Origin: a virus
Virus record (IMG/VR): IMGVR_UViG_3300030090_001681
Coordinates: 1-21,110 of that record
DNA: 21,110 nt
Reading direction: 5' to 3' (one strand)
In this document: in pieces, positions 13,943 to 21,110 of the stretch
How the letters are laid out: the number at the start of each line of letters is the position of its first letter
How positions within the stretch are numbered: the first letter of the stretch is position 1
Translations under genes and position numbers: made by a program
The notes under the pieces: generated by a model
The model's input: the letters and a program-made list of their open reading frames with translations, nothing else
Databases searched by the model: none
Told to the model about the DNA's origin: nothing

Positions 13943-15325
13943 ATGGCTAACACAATTAGAATTAAACGATCTACAGGATCTTCAGCACCAGGTAGCTTAG
14001 AAAATGCTGAATTAGCTTTTGCCGAAGGCAGTAAAAAACTCTTTGTTGGTATTGGAACGGGAGGATCTGGTGGATCTGCTACGACTATTGAGCCTATTGG
14101 TGGTTCTGGAAGTTTTGCCGATTTATTTACAAGTAGAACACAAAATACATTTTTAGCTGCACCAAATGGTAGTAATGGTGCTGCTACATTCAGAGCTATG
14201 GTAGCTGCTGATGTACCTTCTTTAGTCCATACAAAAATAAGTGACTTTGATGCAGGTGTAAGAGCAAATAGATTAGACCAAATGGCTGCACCAACTGGTT
14301 CAGTTTCATTAAATAGCCAAACAATTACTAACGTAGCTGACCCTGTAAACGCTCAAGATGCAGCGACAAAAGGTTTTGTAGAGGCCACTTCACAAGGTTT
14401 AGATGTAAAAGATAGTTGTGTTGCTGCAACAACAGGAAACATCACAATATCTACTGCACTTAACAATGGAGACACATTAGATGGTGTTACTCTTTCAACT
14501 AACGATAGAGTTCTTGTAAAAGATCAATCTACTGCAAGTCAAAACGGTATTTACATTGTTGGATCGTCACCAGCTAGGGCAGATGATTTAGCTGCTGGTT
14601 CAGATGCAGCAGGAATGTTCACTTTCGTAGAACAGGGAACTGTTAATGCGGATAATGGCTTCGTCTGTACTAGCAACAAAGGTTCAGCAGTTACAGGTAC
14701 AAATAATCTAACTTTTGCACAGTTTTCTGGTGCTGGTCAAATTATAGCTGGTGCTGGTATTCAAAAAAGTGGTAATACTTTATCTGCCAATCGTAAGGCT
14801 AATGGAGGAATAATAACAGAAAGCAATCAATTAGCACTTAATCTTTCTGCTAGTTCTATAACAGGAACTTTAGCAATTTCTGACGGTGGAACGGGTGCGA
14901 CAAGTGCTTCTGCTGCAAGAACAGCTTTAGGATTAGTTATTGGTACAAATGTCGAACCACACTCGGATAAATTAACTGAGCTTGCCACGATGGGTCAAAC
15001 AACGGCTAACTCTTTGGCTGACCTTAGTGCTAGTGAAGTACAGATATTAGATGGAGCTACAGTAACTACTGCTGAGTTGAATAAATTAGATGGTATTACG
15101 GCAAGCACGAGTGAGTTAAATAGGTTGCAAGGTATTACATCTACAACTACTGAATTAAACATTGTTGATGGAAATACATCTGCCACTTCAACAACTCTTG
15201 CCACAGCAGATCGCATGGTTATTAATGACAATGGAACGATGAAACAGGTTGCGTTGTCCGACCTGGTTACATTTTTAGAAGATGAATCAACAAGTGGGTT
15301 CGACATAGACGGAGGTACTTACTAG
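13943..15325 (+). CDS. Tail fibre protein with T-x-E-L-N-x-L-D-G repeats
   Basis: This 460-residue fibre begins with ANTIRIKRSTGSSAPGSLEN and continues to KKLFVGIGTGG. That N-terminal dock is also present in the 1191-residue fibre at 15351 and is common in marine phages. The middle includes LNSQTITNVADPVNAQDAAT, RVLVKDQSTASQNGIYIV and AISDGGTGATSASAARTALG, standard fibre phrases. Residues about 362-412 are four short repeats. The ending is FDIDGGTY. It is probably a trimeric side fibre. It starts two bases after the preceding stop. Confidence 0.8.
   Translation: MANTIRIKRSTGSSAPGSLENAELAFAEGSKKLFVGIGTGGSGGSATTIEPIGGSGSFADLFTSRTQNTFLAAPNGSNGAATFRAMVAADVPSLVHTKISDFDAGVRANRLDQMAAPTGSVSLNSQTITNVADPVNAQDAATKGFVEATSQGLDVKDSCVAATTGNITISTALNNGDTLDGVTLSTNDRVLVKDQSTASQNGIYIVGSSPARADDLAAGSDAAGMFTFVEQGTVNADNGFVCTSNKGSAVTGTNNLTFAQFSGAGQIIAGAGIQKSGNTLSANRKANGGIITESNQLALNLSASSITGTLAISDGGTGATSASAARTALGLVIGTNVEPHSDKLTELATMGQTTANSLADLSASEVQILDGATVTTAELNKLDGITASTSELNRLQGITSTTTELNIVDGNTSATSTTLATADRMVINDNGTMKQVALSDLVTFLEDESTSGFDIDGGTY
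15025..15180 (+). repeat. Four protein-level repeats of about 12-13 residues
   Basis: Inside the 460-residue fibre four units follow each other: SASEVQILDGA, TVTTAELNKLDGI, TASTSELNRLQGI and TSTTTELNIVDGN. The core is T-x-(E)-L-N-x-L-D-G. The DNA copies differ at many third positions, so this is an old, selected protein repeat, probably a triple-stranded stalk segment, rather than a fresh DNA duplication. Confidence 0.8.
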
Positions 15326-15338
15326 AATCAAACCATAG

Positions 15339-15346
15339 GGAGGTGA
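15339..15346 (+). promoter_or_regulatory. Near-perfect Shine-Dalgarno of the long fibre gene
   Basis: GGAGGTGA at 15339-15346 fully complements the 3' end of bacterial 16S rRNA and lies about seven bases before ATG at 15351. Most genes in the window lack a clear ribosome-binding site and rely on overlap with the previous gene. A strong site here suggests independent, high translation of the long fibre, and it fixes the start. Confidence 0.75.
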
Positions 15347-15350
15347 GCCA

Positions 15351-18300
15351 ATGTCTAACACAATTAAACTTAAGAGAGGAAGTGGTAGCGATCCAGGTGC
15401 TAGTGACTTAAGTATTGGTGAGATAGCGATACGGACTGATTCTGGAAAGTTATTTACCAAAAAAGATAATGGATCTGTAGCTGAAATATCAGGTAGTGGC
15501 GGTATAGACGATGGAGACAAGGGCGATATTACTGTCAGCAATGGTGGAGATACTTTTACGATTGATAGTGGTGTTGTAACTTCGGCCAAGATAGCAAACG
15601 GAACTATTGTTAATGCTGATGTAAACGCAAGTGCAGCGATAGCTGGAACAAAGATTTCTCCTGACTTTGGATCTCAAAATACAACTACAACTGGAACTAC
15701 AACTACCTCAAGGGTAACTATCAACTCTACTACTCCAATAATAGAATTTGAAGAATCTGACGGAAACCCAGATTATAGGATAGTTTCAGAAAGTGGTGAA
15801 TTACTGTTTCAAGATGCAGATGCTGGCCCTGCAACTAGATTAAAAATTAATACAGATGGTCATATTGATGTAGCTGGCAACCTAGACGTTGGTGCTGGTA
15901 TTGACGTAACAGGGAATATATCCTGTTCTGGAAATGTAGATGGTCGTGACGTTGCTAGTGATGGCTCAAAACTTGATGGAATTGAGAGTGGAGCAACCGC
16001 AGATCAGACAGCCTCAGAAATTCTTACATTACTCAAGACTGTTGATGGAGCAGGTAGCGGACTTGATGCCGACACATTAGATGGTGTAAGTTCTGCAAGT
16101 TTCTTAAGATCAGACGCAGCAGATACTTGTTCTCAACCAATTACATTTAGCAGTGGAATTATTTTACCAACAACAGGTGAAGTAATTAAATTTGGGCCAG
16201 GAACTGCTGCTAACGATGATGCACACATTGAATGGTTAGGAGGAAGTAATGCTGGTTATTTAAGGTTTTCTACCTCTGATGACTCAGATGGTACTGGTAG
16301 TAGTGAATATATAGAATTTGGGGATTATCCTACTCAAAATAGAGTTGGAACTTTTACCCAACACTTAAGGATTTCAAGAGACAGATTTTTGGTTCGTACA
16401 GGGTCAAACTCTATATCACAGGCAGATAGATTAAATATTGATTCGAGTGGAACTGTTGATATTTATGGAAATTTAGACGTTGGAGCAGGGCTTGATGTTA
16501 CAGGAGATATTAATTGCACTTCAGATTTAATTCTTGATTCAACTAATACTGACCACCCTAGAATTACACTACATTCAAATGCTACAGGCATAAATAAATA
16601 TGCGATTATTAATGGTCAAGCCTGGAATCCTGATGCTTTATTAGTTTATGACCTAGATGGTGACCAATCAATACTAACTGTAGAGACAAGTGGTTTAGGT
16701 ATAAAAAGAGGAGCAAATAGCATATCTCATTGCTTAGATGTTGGCGGTACTGCCATGATAAGGGGTGCTACTGAGATACAAGGTAATATTTCACTTTCTG
16801 GTAATGCAACTACAACAAACCAAAATAGAACTATCAGTTTTACAGGTTTCGATAAAGAGTCTACAAATGATTTCACAGATAACGCATTTATAAGACACAC
16901 AACTAATACTGGTGGATTAGGTGGCTCTGTTTTAGAAATAGGAAGTTTAAATGACAGTAATGATGGTATTGCATTTAATACAAACAACCACAATAACAAT
17001 TTAAGGCTTAACGGTAATAAAATATGGAACGCTGGAAATGACGGCTCTGGTAGTGGACTCGATGCTGATTTATTAGATGGTCAGGAAGGTTCTTACTATA
17101 GAAACGCAAGTAACTTAAACGCTGGAACTATACCATCAGCAAGGGTTCCAACACTAAACCAAAACACAACTGGATCAGCAGCAACCTTAACAACAGCCAG
17201 AACTATTGCAGGGGTTAGCTTTGATGGATCAGCAAATATATCTTTAAACAATAATGCAATTACAAACGGAGCAGGGTATATAACCAGTTCTGGAACTTCT
17301 GCTGGATTTAGTGCTGGCAACGCATCAAACCTTAACTCTGGAACAATACCATCTGGCAGAATTTCTGACATAGGAAATAGTGAAGCAGGAATAATAACTT
17401 TTGATAATTTAGAAAAAAGTAATTTAAGTTCAGATGGACAGGTAGGATTTGACTCCTCTCAAGGTTTACTTGTATATCGTACTCAACAGGGAACAACAGG
17501 TACAGTTACAGTTTTAGACGGAGCTAATGTAGATGCTGGAACTGGCATAACAATTAGTAATTTAGGGACAGGTGGAACTGCACAAGAGTCGTTTACATTT
17601 TCTCTTGGTAGCCATAGTGCTGATTTATTAACAAGCGGAACTATACCAGCAGCAAGGTTATCAGCATCAGATTTATTGACTAAGATAAAAACTGTAGACG
17701 GCACTGGTAGTGGGTTAGATGCAGATACAGTTGATGGAATCCAAGCTAGTAATTTTGTAAGGTCAGATGGCAATGACACCATAACAGGAACTCTCACGAT
17801 TGGTGATGGATCTGGACAGCATGAATTACATATTAAAAAAGCAGATAATAATGTTTCAGATCATCTTCAGTTTTATAACGGAACTACAAGAATGGGAGAA
17901 ATAGGTTGTGAAGATACAACATGGCTAAGAATTAACCAAGAAACAGCAAAAAATATTTATACTCCTAGATACATAAGGGCTGATGCTGGTTTCTTTGTTG
18001 ATGGTACATCAAAAGGTATAAACGGATCTGGAAACTTTATTGGAGGAACTATTGCTGGTGCTTCTGATTATGGAACTTTAGTAAGGTCAAATGCTAGTGA
18101 TACCTTGACAGGTGGTACTTATACATTTAATTCGTCAACAGATCAAAGAATTATACTTCAAGGTGCAACTAATCCTTACATAAGATTCCAAGAAGGTACA
18201 ACGAATAAGGGATATATTCAATGGAATAGTGCTGGTTATCTTAGGTTAGTTAACCAAGAAGATAGCTCACAATTAAGAATCCAAGATGATATTAAATTTT

Positions 18301-18926
18301 CTCAAGATGGCTCAACATTTTATAGTCTTTGGCATCAAGGTAATGACGGCTCTGGGAGTGGACTCGATAGTGATACAGTTGACGGAATACAAGGTTCAAG
18401 TCTTTTAAGGTCAGACGCAGCAGATACAGCAAGCGGAGATATTACTTTTTCTGGCGGTGCTGGTGCTGTAACTGTTGCAGCTAACAGCGATATTAGAATT
18501 ACTAACGGAAATTGGACAGGTGATTCGGGATCTGTTGGAAAAATACAAATGCACGGTAATCGTTTATATGTTGTCGGTGGTTCTGCTGGTATTAGATTTA
18601 GAGAAAATGGTACGGATAGATGGGATATAGATGGAAGCGGTCATTTTGTTCCAAGAACTGATAGCACTTACAATATTGGTTCAACTTCAATAAAAGTTGC
18701 TAATGGATATTTTGACACTTTATATGGAGATGGATCAAATCTAACAGGCATATCTGCTGGTGCTACAGGTGGTGGATCTGACGAAGTATTTTATGAGAAT
18801 GGTCAAACTGTAACAACAAGTTATACTATAACTAACGGCAAAAATGCTATGGCTGCTGGTCCAATCACTATTAACAGTGGTGTTACTGTTACTGTAGGAT
18901 CAGGAGAAAATCTTACTATCGTTTAA
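15351..18926 (+). CDS. Long modular tail fibre protein (1191 residues)
   Basis: The N-terminus (SNTIKLKRGSGSDPGASDLS, IGEIAIRTDSGKLF) is the same dock as in the 460-residue fibre. The body is a chain of modules: GNLDVGAGIDVTGNISCSGN and VDGRDVASDGSKLDGIESGA; four GSGLD(A/S)D-containing units; three GTIPSARV-like units; and several YLRF/YLRL-bearing units that resemble each other. Near the end come STYNIGSTSIKVANGYFDTL and YGDGSNLTGI, phrases I associate with marine phage structural proteins. The protein closes with the 52-residue tip it shares with the fibre ending at 11270. It is probably a long trimeric side fibre. A strong Shine-Dalgarno supports the start. Confidence 0.85.
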   Translation: MSNTIKLKRGSGSDPGASDLSIGEIAIRTDSGKLFTKKDNGSVAEISGSGGIDDGDKGDITVSNGGDTFTIDSGVVTSAKIANGTIVNADVNASAAIAGTKISPDFGSQNTTTTGTTTTSRVTINSTTPIIEFEESDGNPDYRIVSESGELLFQDADAGPATRLKINTDGHIDVAGNLDVGAGIDVTGNISCSGNVDGRDVASDGSKLDGIESGATADQTASEILTLLKTVDGAGSGLDADTLDGVSSASFLRSDAADTCSQPITFSSGIILPTTGEVIKFGPGTAANDDAHIEWLGGSNAGYLRFSTSDDSDGTGSSEYIEFGDYPTQNRVGTFTQHLRISRDRFLVRTGSNSISQADRLNIDSSGTVDIYGNLDVGAGLDVTGDINCTSDLILDSTNTDHPRITLHSNATGINKYAIINGQAWNPDALLVYDLDGDQSILTVETSGLGIKRGANSISHCLDVGGTAMIRGATEIQGNISLSGNATTTNQNRTISFTGFDKESTNDFTDNAFIRHTTNTGGLGGSVLEIGSLNDSNDGIAFNTNNHNNNLRLNGNKIWNAGNDGSGSGLDADLLDGQEGSYYRNASNLNAGTIPSARVPTLNQNTTGSAATLTTARTIAGVSFDGSANISLNNNAITNGAGYITSSGTSAGFSAGNASNLNSGTIPSGRISDIGNSEAGIITFDNLEKSNLSSDGQVGFDSSQGLLVYRTQQGTTGTVTVLDGANVDAGTGITISNLGTGGTAQESFTFSLGSHSADLLTSGTIPAARLSASDLLTKIKTVDGTGSGLDADTVDGIQASNFVRSDGNDTITGTLTIGDGSGQHELHIKKADNNVSDHLQFYNGTTRMGEIGCEDTTWLRINQETAKNIYTPRYIRADAGFFVDGTSKGINGSGNFIGGTIAGASDYGTLVRSNASDTLTGGTYTFNSSTDQRIILQGATNPYIRFQEGTTNKGYIQWNSAGYLRLVNQEDSSQLRIQDDIKFSQDGSTFYSLWHQGNDGSGSGLDSDTVDGIQGSSLLRSDAADTASGDITFSGGAGAVTVAANSDIRITNGNWTGDSGSVGKIQMHGNRLYVVGGSAGIRFRENGTDRWDIDGSGHFVPRTDSTYNIGSTSIKVANGYFDTLYGDGSNLTGISAGATGGGSDEVFYENGQTVTTSYTITNGKNAMAAGPITINSGVTVTVGSGENLTIV
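16030..18430 (+). repeat. Dispersed intragenic fibre repeats
   Basis: Four copies of a (T/N)(V)DG.GSGLD(A/S)D(T/L)(L/V)DG unit lie at about 16030-16128, 17037-17110, 17680-17780 and 18340-18430. Three copies end in a (L/V)RSDxxDT phrase. Copies two and four are closest at DNA level (AATGACGGCTCTGG/AGTGGACTCGAT in both). Separately, GTIP(S/A)(A/G)R occurs near 17125, 17340 and 17638. Such repeats could allow internal recombination that changes fibre length. Confidence 0.75.
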
Positions 18927-18927
18927 C

Positions 18928-19161
18928 ATGAAAACTATTATTGAAAAACAAATCCTTGAGTGGAAAGAGGAACTAAGAAGTCATAAAGAAAGACTAGAAC
19001 AAGCTAATAATGTAGTTGAATCAGAAACTAAACTTATTTCAATGATCGAGGGCGGGATTCAGGCACAGGAGATGTTGTTGAAAAAGATCGAGTCATCAGA
19101 CCAGCCAACAGGTACAGTGGAGCTAGGCCAAGAATCAGAAACAGCACCATCAAAGAAATAG
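18928..19161 (+). CDS. Small coiled-coil protein
   Basis: This 77-residue protein starts one base after the fibre stop. Residues 1-55 are a long charged helix with regular hydrophobic spacing (IIEKQILEWKEELRSHKERL), likely a coiled coil. Residues 56-77 are a flexible acidic tail in the annotated frame. At AAA-AAG (19081-19086) the -1 frame also becomes plausible, and it runs through to the membrane protein that follows (see the entry at 19080). The product may therefore have two C-termini. No function is recognised. G+C is visibly higher in the 3' half, as expected where two frames are both constrained. Confidence 0.7.
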   Translation: MKTIIEKQILEWKEELRSHKERLEQANNVVESETKLISMIEGGIQAQEMLLKKIESSDQPTGTVELGQESETAPSKK

Positions 19162-19193
19162 GTGCTAAAGCCTTTATTAATGCTTCTTTTATC
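19080..19193 (+). other. Candidate -1 frameshift site and in-frame extension into the membrane protein gene
   Basis: The heptamer G-AAA-AAG at 19080-19086 is read as Lys-Lys in the coiled-coil frame. AGGAG at 19067-19071 lies nine bases before the AAA, a spacing like that of the internal Shine-Dalgarno that stimulates E. coli dnaX -1 frameshifting. After a -1 slip the frame reads DRVIRPANRYSGARPRIRNS then TIKEIGAKAFINASFI. It joins without a stop to the Met at 19194. That frame is open from 19032, with no ATG, GTG or TTG before 19194. The fusion would have about 161 residues: coiled coil, basic linker, membrane helix. Confidence 0.45.
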
Positions 19194-19412
19194 ATGTTTC
19201 AAAAAATAGCTAATGTTTTGAGTATCATCTCATTTGTAATGGTAGCTTCCATGAGTGGTGGAGCGTACTTTGGTTACAAGTATTTAACATCTGAAAACTT
19301 CAAAAGCCGAGTTATGAATGAAATTCTTGGTAAGGTACAAGGTATGATGCCAAAAATATTAGATCAAGGTTTACCAAAAGTTACAGGGCCATCTATGCCA
19401 ATAATAAAATGA
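19194..19412 (+). CDS. Small membrane protein with one transmembrane helix
   Basis: This 72-residue protein carries a hydrophobic segment at about residues 5-31 (VLSIISFVMVASMSGGAYFG), followed by a charged amphipathic part and a Gly/Pro-rich end (KVTGPSMPIIK). ATG at 19194 is the first usual start, but the same frame is open for 162 bases upstream and encodes a protein-like basic segment. The real product may therefore be longer or a frameshift fusion with the coiled-coil protein. It lies four bases before the proline-rich membrane protein, so the two may work together at the membrane. No function is recognised. Confidence 0.65.
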   Translation: MFQKIANVLSIISFVMVASMSGGAYFGYKYLTSENFKSRVMNEILGKVQGMMPKILDQGLPKVTGPSMPIIK

Positions 19413-19416
19413 ATGA

Positions 19417-20046
19417 ATGGAAATACCTGAAATAAGTATTCCTGAAATTCATATTCCAAACGTACCAGAACCGTATAATCCTCATTATTTACAAATAGCA
19501 AAGCCACCGAATATTGATGTTCCTGGTTGTACTTATCAACATCGTGATATAAAAAATACTGGTAATCGTAATTTGTTATTAGAAGATCCAAATGGTGTAT
19601 TTACAACGTGTGATTTTCCGTTCCCTAGCTTTATTCCTCTTGACTATACACCTGAGAATATGGTCATTACAGAAGAACCGCTTGTCGACAATGAAGCACC
19701 GCCCTTACCAAAAACAGAGCAGCCAAAAATTCTTGACCTACCTGAACCACCCCCACCACCTTTTCCTTCCTGTCCTGGTAAAAATGACCAAAGAGTAGGC
19801 GATTTTCGTAACGATAAAAAGTTAGAACGTGTTATTGGGCATGAAAGAGGGCAAGATGGGAGTGAGTGTATAACTCTCTATGAAGCAGTTGAGTGGAAAG
19901 AACAGTACATTCCGTCTGCTCCACAGTTTGTTGGGGTTTTTAGCCTTGCTTTGGTTGGTGCTTCTGCACCATTGGTACTTCAGTTTGTCCGCCCAATAGT
20001 TAAACAAGTCGTGACAAAGTTGACTAAGAAGAAAAAAGATAAGTAA
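19417..20046 (+). CDS. Proline-rich, tail-anchored membrane protein
   Basis: This 209-residue protein opens with isoleucine-proline repeats (EIPEISIPEIHIPNVPEPYN). A middle with EPPPPPFPSCPG near residue 113 follows. A single hydrophobic helix lies at about residues 168-190 (FVGVFSLALVGASAPLVLQF), and a lysine-rich tail (TKLTKKKKDK) ends the protein. There is no signal peptide, so a C-terminal anchor with the bulk in the cytoplasm is likely, but the orientation is uncertain. The proline-rich rod could span a gap or bind virion proteins. It is the last plus-strand gene. I recognise the style from marine cyanophage genomes but know no function. Confidence 0.65.
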   Translation: MEIPEISIPEIHIPNVPEPYNPHYLQIAKPPNIDVPGCTYQHRDIKNTGNRNLLLEDPNGVFTTCDFPFPSFIPLDYTPENMVITEEPLVDNEAPPLPKTEQPKILDLPEPPPPPFPSCPGKNDQRVGDFRNDKKLERVIGHERGQDGSECITLYEAVEWKEQYIPSAPQFVGVFSLALVGASAPLVLQFVRPIVKQVVTKLTKKKKDK

Positions 20047-20057
20047 AATAATAATCC

Positions 20058-20089
20058 GTAGATAAGTTTAATACCCGTGACTTGTCTAC
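20058..20089. terminator. Hairpin between convergent genes, possible bidirectional terminator
   Basis: GTAGATAAG at 20058-20066 pairs with CTTGTCTAC at 20081-20089, nine pairs including one G-T, around a 14-base loop. ACCC at 20073-20076 can alternatively pair with GGGT at 20091-20094. The hairpin lies between the plus-strand stop at 20046 and the minus-strand stop at 20086. Neither strand shows a strong T tract after the stem, so termination efficiency is uncertain. Confidence 0.4.
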
Positions 20090-20676
20090 TGGGTTAATTT
20101 GTGATTGTGCGGCATAACTTGGTTTGGAGGTATATTTACAATAATATTTTGACAAGTAGCTGCCTCTGGCGTTCCAGGTTTATATGTAGCTCCCAACTTC
20201 GCTTGTTTTGCACACATCTCCAAACGATATAAGCTAATTTCCATTTTAGTTTTCTTTATCAATAGTCTTTGAGCTTCAATATTTACTGCTGTTGCTTCAT
20301 GGCAAAGTGCTGGTGATTTTCCTAATGGAATGTTTAGTTGAGCCGAGACTCCATAATTTAAATTAAAAGTATCTTTTTCAAATCTAGGTATTTCAGAATA
20401 ATATATAACTTCTCCTGTTTCTTCGTCATATATTGGTGTTCTTGTAATGTATTCTTTGGGTCGTGCGAAAGACCAACTATCTGTTACATAGGGAGTAATT
20501 GTAAGGCTAGGAGAAGCACAAACTATGCCTTGACTCATTCTAAAACTTGGCATACTAGATGGCGTAATCATCGTGGCATTGTTATTCACTACCCCTTGGG
20601 CATTACTAGACGGGGAGGCAACCGTGGTATTGGCAAATACTTTTGTAGGACAGAGAAGTAAAGCTATTGCCCAAAC
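20086..20676 (-). CDS. Exported protein, second of a minus-strand pair; start codon unclear
   Basis: The coding signal begins near 20676 with a hydrophobic, signal-peptide-like segment (WAIALLLCPTKVFA, likely cut before NTTVASPSS). It continues with FRMSQGIVCASPSLTITPYV, SWSFARPKEYITRTPIY, DTFNLNYGVSAQLNIPLGKS, a helix (EAQRLLIKKTKMEISLYRLE) and Cys-containing ends (MCAKQAKLG; AATCQNIIV). The layout resembles paired exported proteins I associate with marine cyanophages, whose function is not known to me. No ATG, GTG or TTG lies near the signal segment. The frame is open up to a TTG at 20835, but that part overlaps the upstream gene and looks non-coding. An ATA overlaps the upstream stop (ATAG). 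The next ATG, near 20571, would remove the signal peptide. Confidence 0.6.
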   Translation of the reverse strand, partial: VWAIALLLCPTKVFANTTVASPSSNAQGVVNNNATMITPSSMPSFRMSQGIVCASPSLTITPYVTDSWSFARPKEYITRTPIYDEETGEVIYYSEIPRFEKDTFNLNYGVSAQLNIPLGKSPALCHEATAVNIEAQRLLIKKTKMEISLYRLEMCAKQAKLGATYKPGTPEAATCQNIIVNIPPNQVMPHNHKLTQ

Positions 20677-21104
20677 GTAGTTGTAGTTTCTGTGGTTGTG
20701 CTTGTATTTATTTGACGAGTTATAGTTGTTGTCGTATCTAGCCCTGGGGTGATTAGCGTTTCTTGTAGAGAGAAGGCTGCTCCATCGTTTGATATTGACC
20801 AGCGAGGTATAGCTTCTAAGTTTGGTGAAGTCCAATGAAAGTTTACTCCCCCGACTGTTTGTTCATTCGTAGTCGTAGGAGTAGGGTTGATATATCCTGT
20901 TTCAGATTCGATATTATGTCCTGATGCTGAGTATGAGTATCCTGTGCGATATTGATGGCTTGTGATCGTTTCATTTATTACTTGCTCTGATGTGCTAGTT
21001 GTTTGAGAAGTCCCTGTCCGAAATTGAGGAACTACGGGCACGGCTTCTGCGAAGTCTATCCATATAAGTATTACCCCTATCAAGGAAAACCTTATATAAC
21101 GCAA
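20664..21104 (-). CDS. Exported Thr/Ser-rich protein, first of a minus-strand pair, possibly 5'-partial
   Basis: A clear signal peptide (FSLIGVILIWIDFAEA, likely cut before VPVVPQFRTG) is followed by a Thr/Ser-rich mature part. Its phrases include SEQVINETITSHQYRTGYSY, VGGVNFHWTSPNLEAIPRWS, GAAFSLQETLITPGLDTTTT and a final TTTETTTTFGQ. This resembles the first member of a two-gene exported pair I associate with marine cyanophages. The only start candidates in the window are TTG codons, at 21104 and within the signal sequence. The frame stays open to the window edge, so the true start may lie outside. The stop at 20664 overlaps the beginning of the second gene's signal segment. Confidence 0.65.
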   Translation of the reverse strand: MRYIRFSLIGVILIWIDFAEAVPVVPQFRTGTSQTTSTSEQVINETITSHQYRTGYSYSASGHNIESETGYINPTPTTTNEQTVGGVNFHWTSPNLEAIPRWSISNDGAAFSLQETLITPGLDTTTTITRQINTSTTTETTTTFGQ

Positions 21105-21110
21105 AAGAAC

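Noticed and set aside
15025-15180. Possible CRISPR-like or satellite repeat in the 460-residue fibre
   Set aside because: The repeat is conserved only at protein level, units are about 36-39 bases with diverged DNA, and there are no spacers.
14995-15306. Long minus-strand open frames over the fibre genes (also at 15287-15589, 17096-17371 and 17483-17797)
   Set aside because: They are mirror frames of repetitive fibre coding sequence, rich in Val, Ser and Pro, without start signals or recognisable domains.
19413-19430. Alternative ATG at 19413 before the proline-rich membrane protein
   Set aside because: That frame stops after five codons (MNGNT), so the ATG at 19417 is the usable start.

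Overview
The window looks like the late structural region of a low-G+C tailed phage of marine picocyanobacteria (Prochlorococcus or Synechococcus), or a very close relative. The tail genes follow the lambda (siphovirus) order. The fibre genes and the genes at the right end are of types I associate with marine cyanophages. No tRNA, rRNA, CRISPR array, integrase or transposase is visible. The host assignment is an inference from composition and protein style, because no search could be run.

Layout. Positions 1-60 hold a strong intrinsic terminator, presumably ending the upstream capsid transcript, followed by a -10-like box. Positions 74-1924 encode the neck: a DnaT_2-like head-tail adaptor, a head-closure protein, an HK97 gp10-like protein and a DUF4128-like tail terminator. 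Positions 1951-2500 encode tail-assembly chaperones G and G-T, joined by an apparent +1 ribosomal frameshift. Next come the tape measure (2517-4358) and the tail-tip series M, L, K, I and J (4358-10484). Most of these genes overlap by 1 to 11 bases, so they are probably translated as one coupled unit. A major tail-tube gene (lambda V) is absent from its usual place.

Positions 10509-18926 form a large adhesion cassette. It contains a small fibre with a conserved C-terminal tip, three short fibre proteins with related N-termini, three small chaperone-like or accessory proteins, an Ig-like adaptor with a collagen-like partner, a 460-residue fibre and a 1191-residue modular fibre. The modules recur: an N-terminal dock in the two long fibres, a C-terminal tip in the first and last fibres, and several internal repeats.

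Positions 18928-20046 encode a small coiled-coil protein, a one-helix membrane protein and a proline-rich tail-anchored membrane protein. The first two appear to be joined in the -1 frame at a dnaX-like site. Positions 20086 to the right edge hold two convergent minus-strand genes for exported proteins of a type I associate with marine cyanophages. Neither has a normal start codon inside the window.

The most interesting points are the two likely recoding sites (2296-2307 and 19080-19086), the missing tail-tube gene, a lectin-like insertion in protein J, and the unusual start arrangements at 10486-10511 and 20664-20676.
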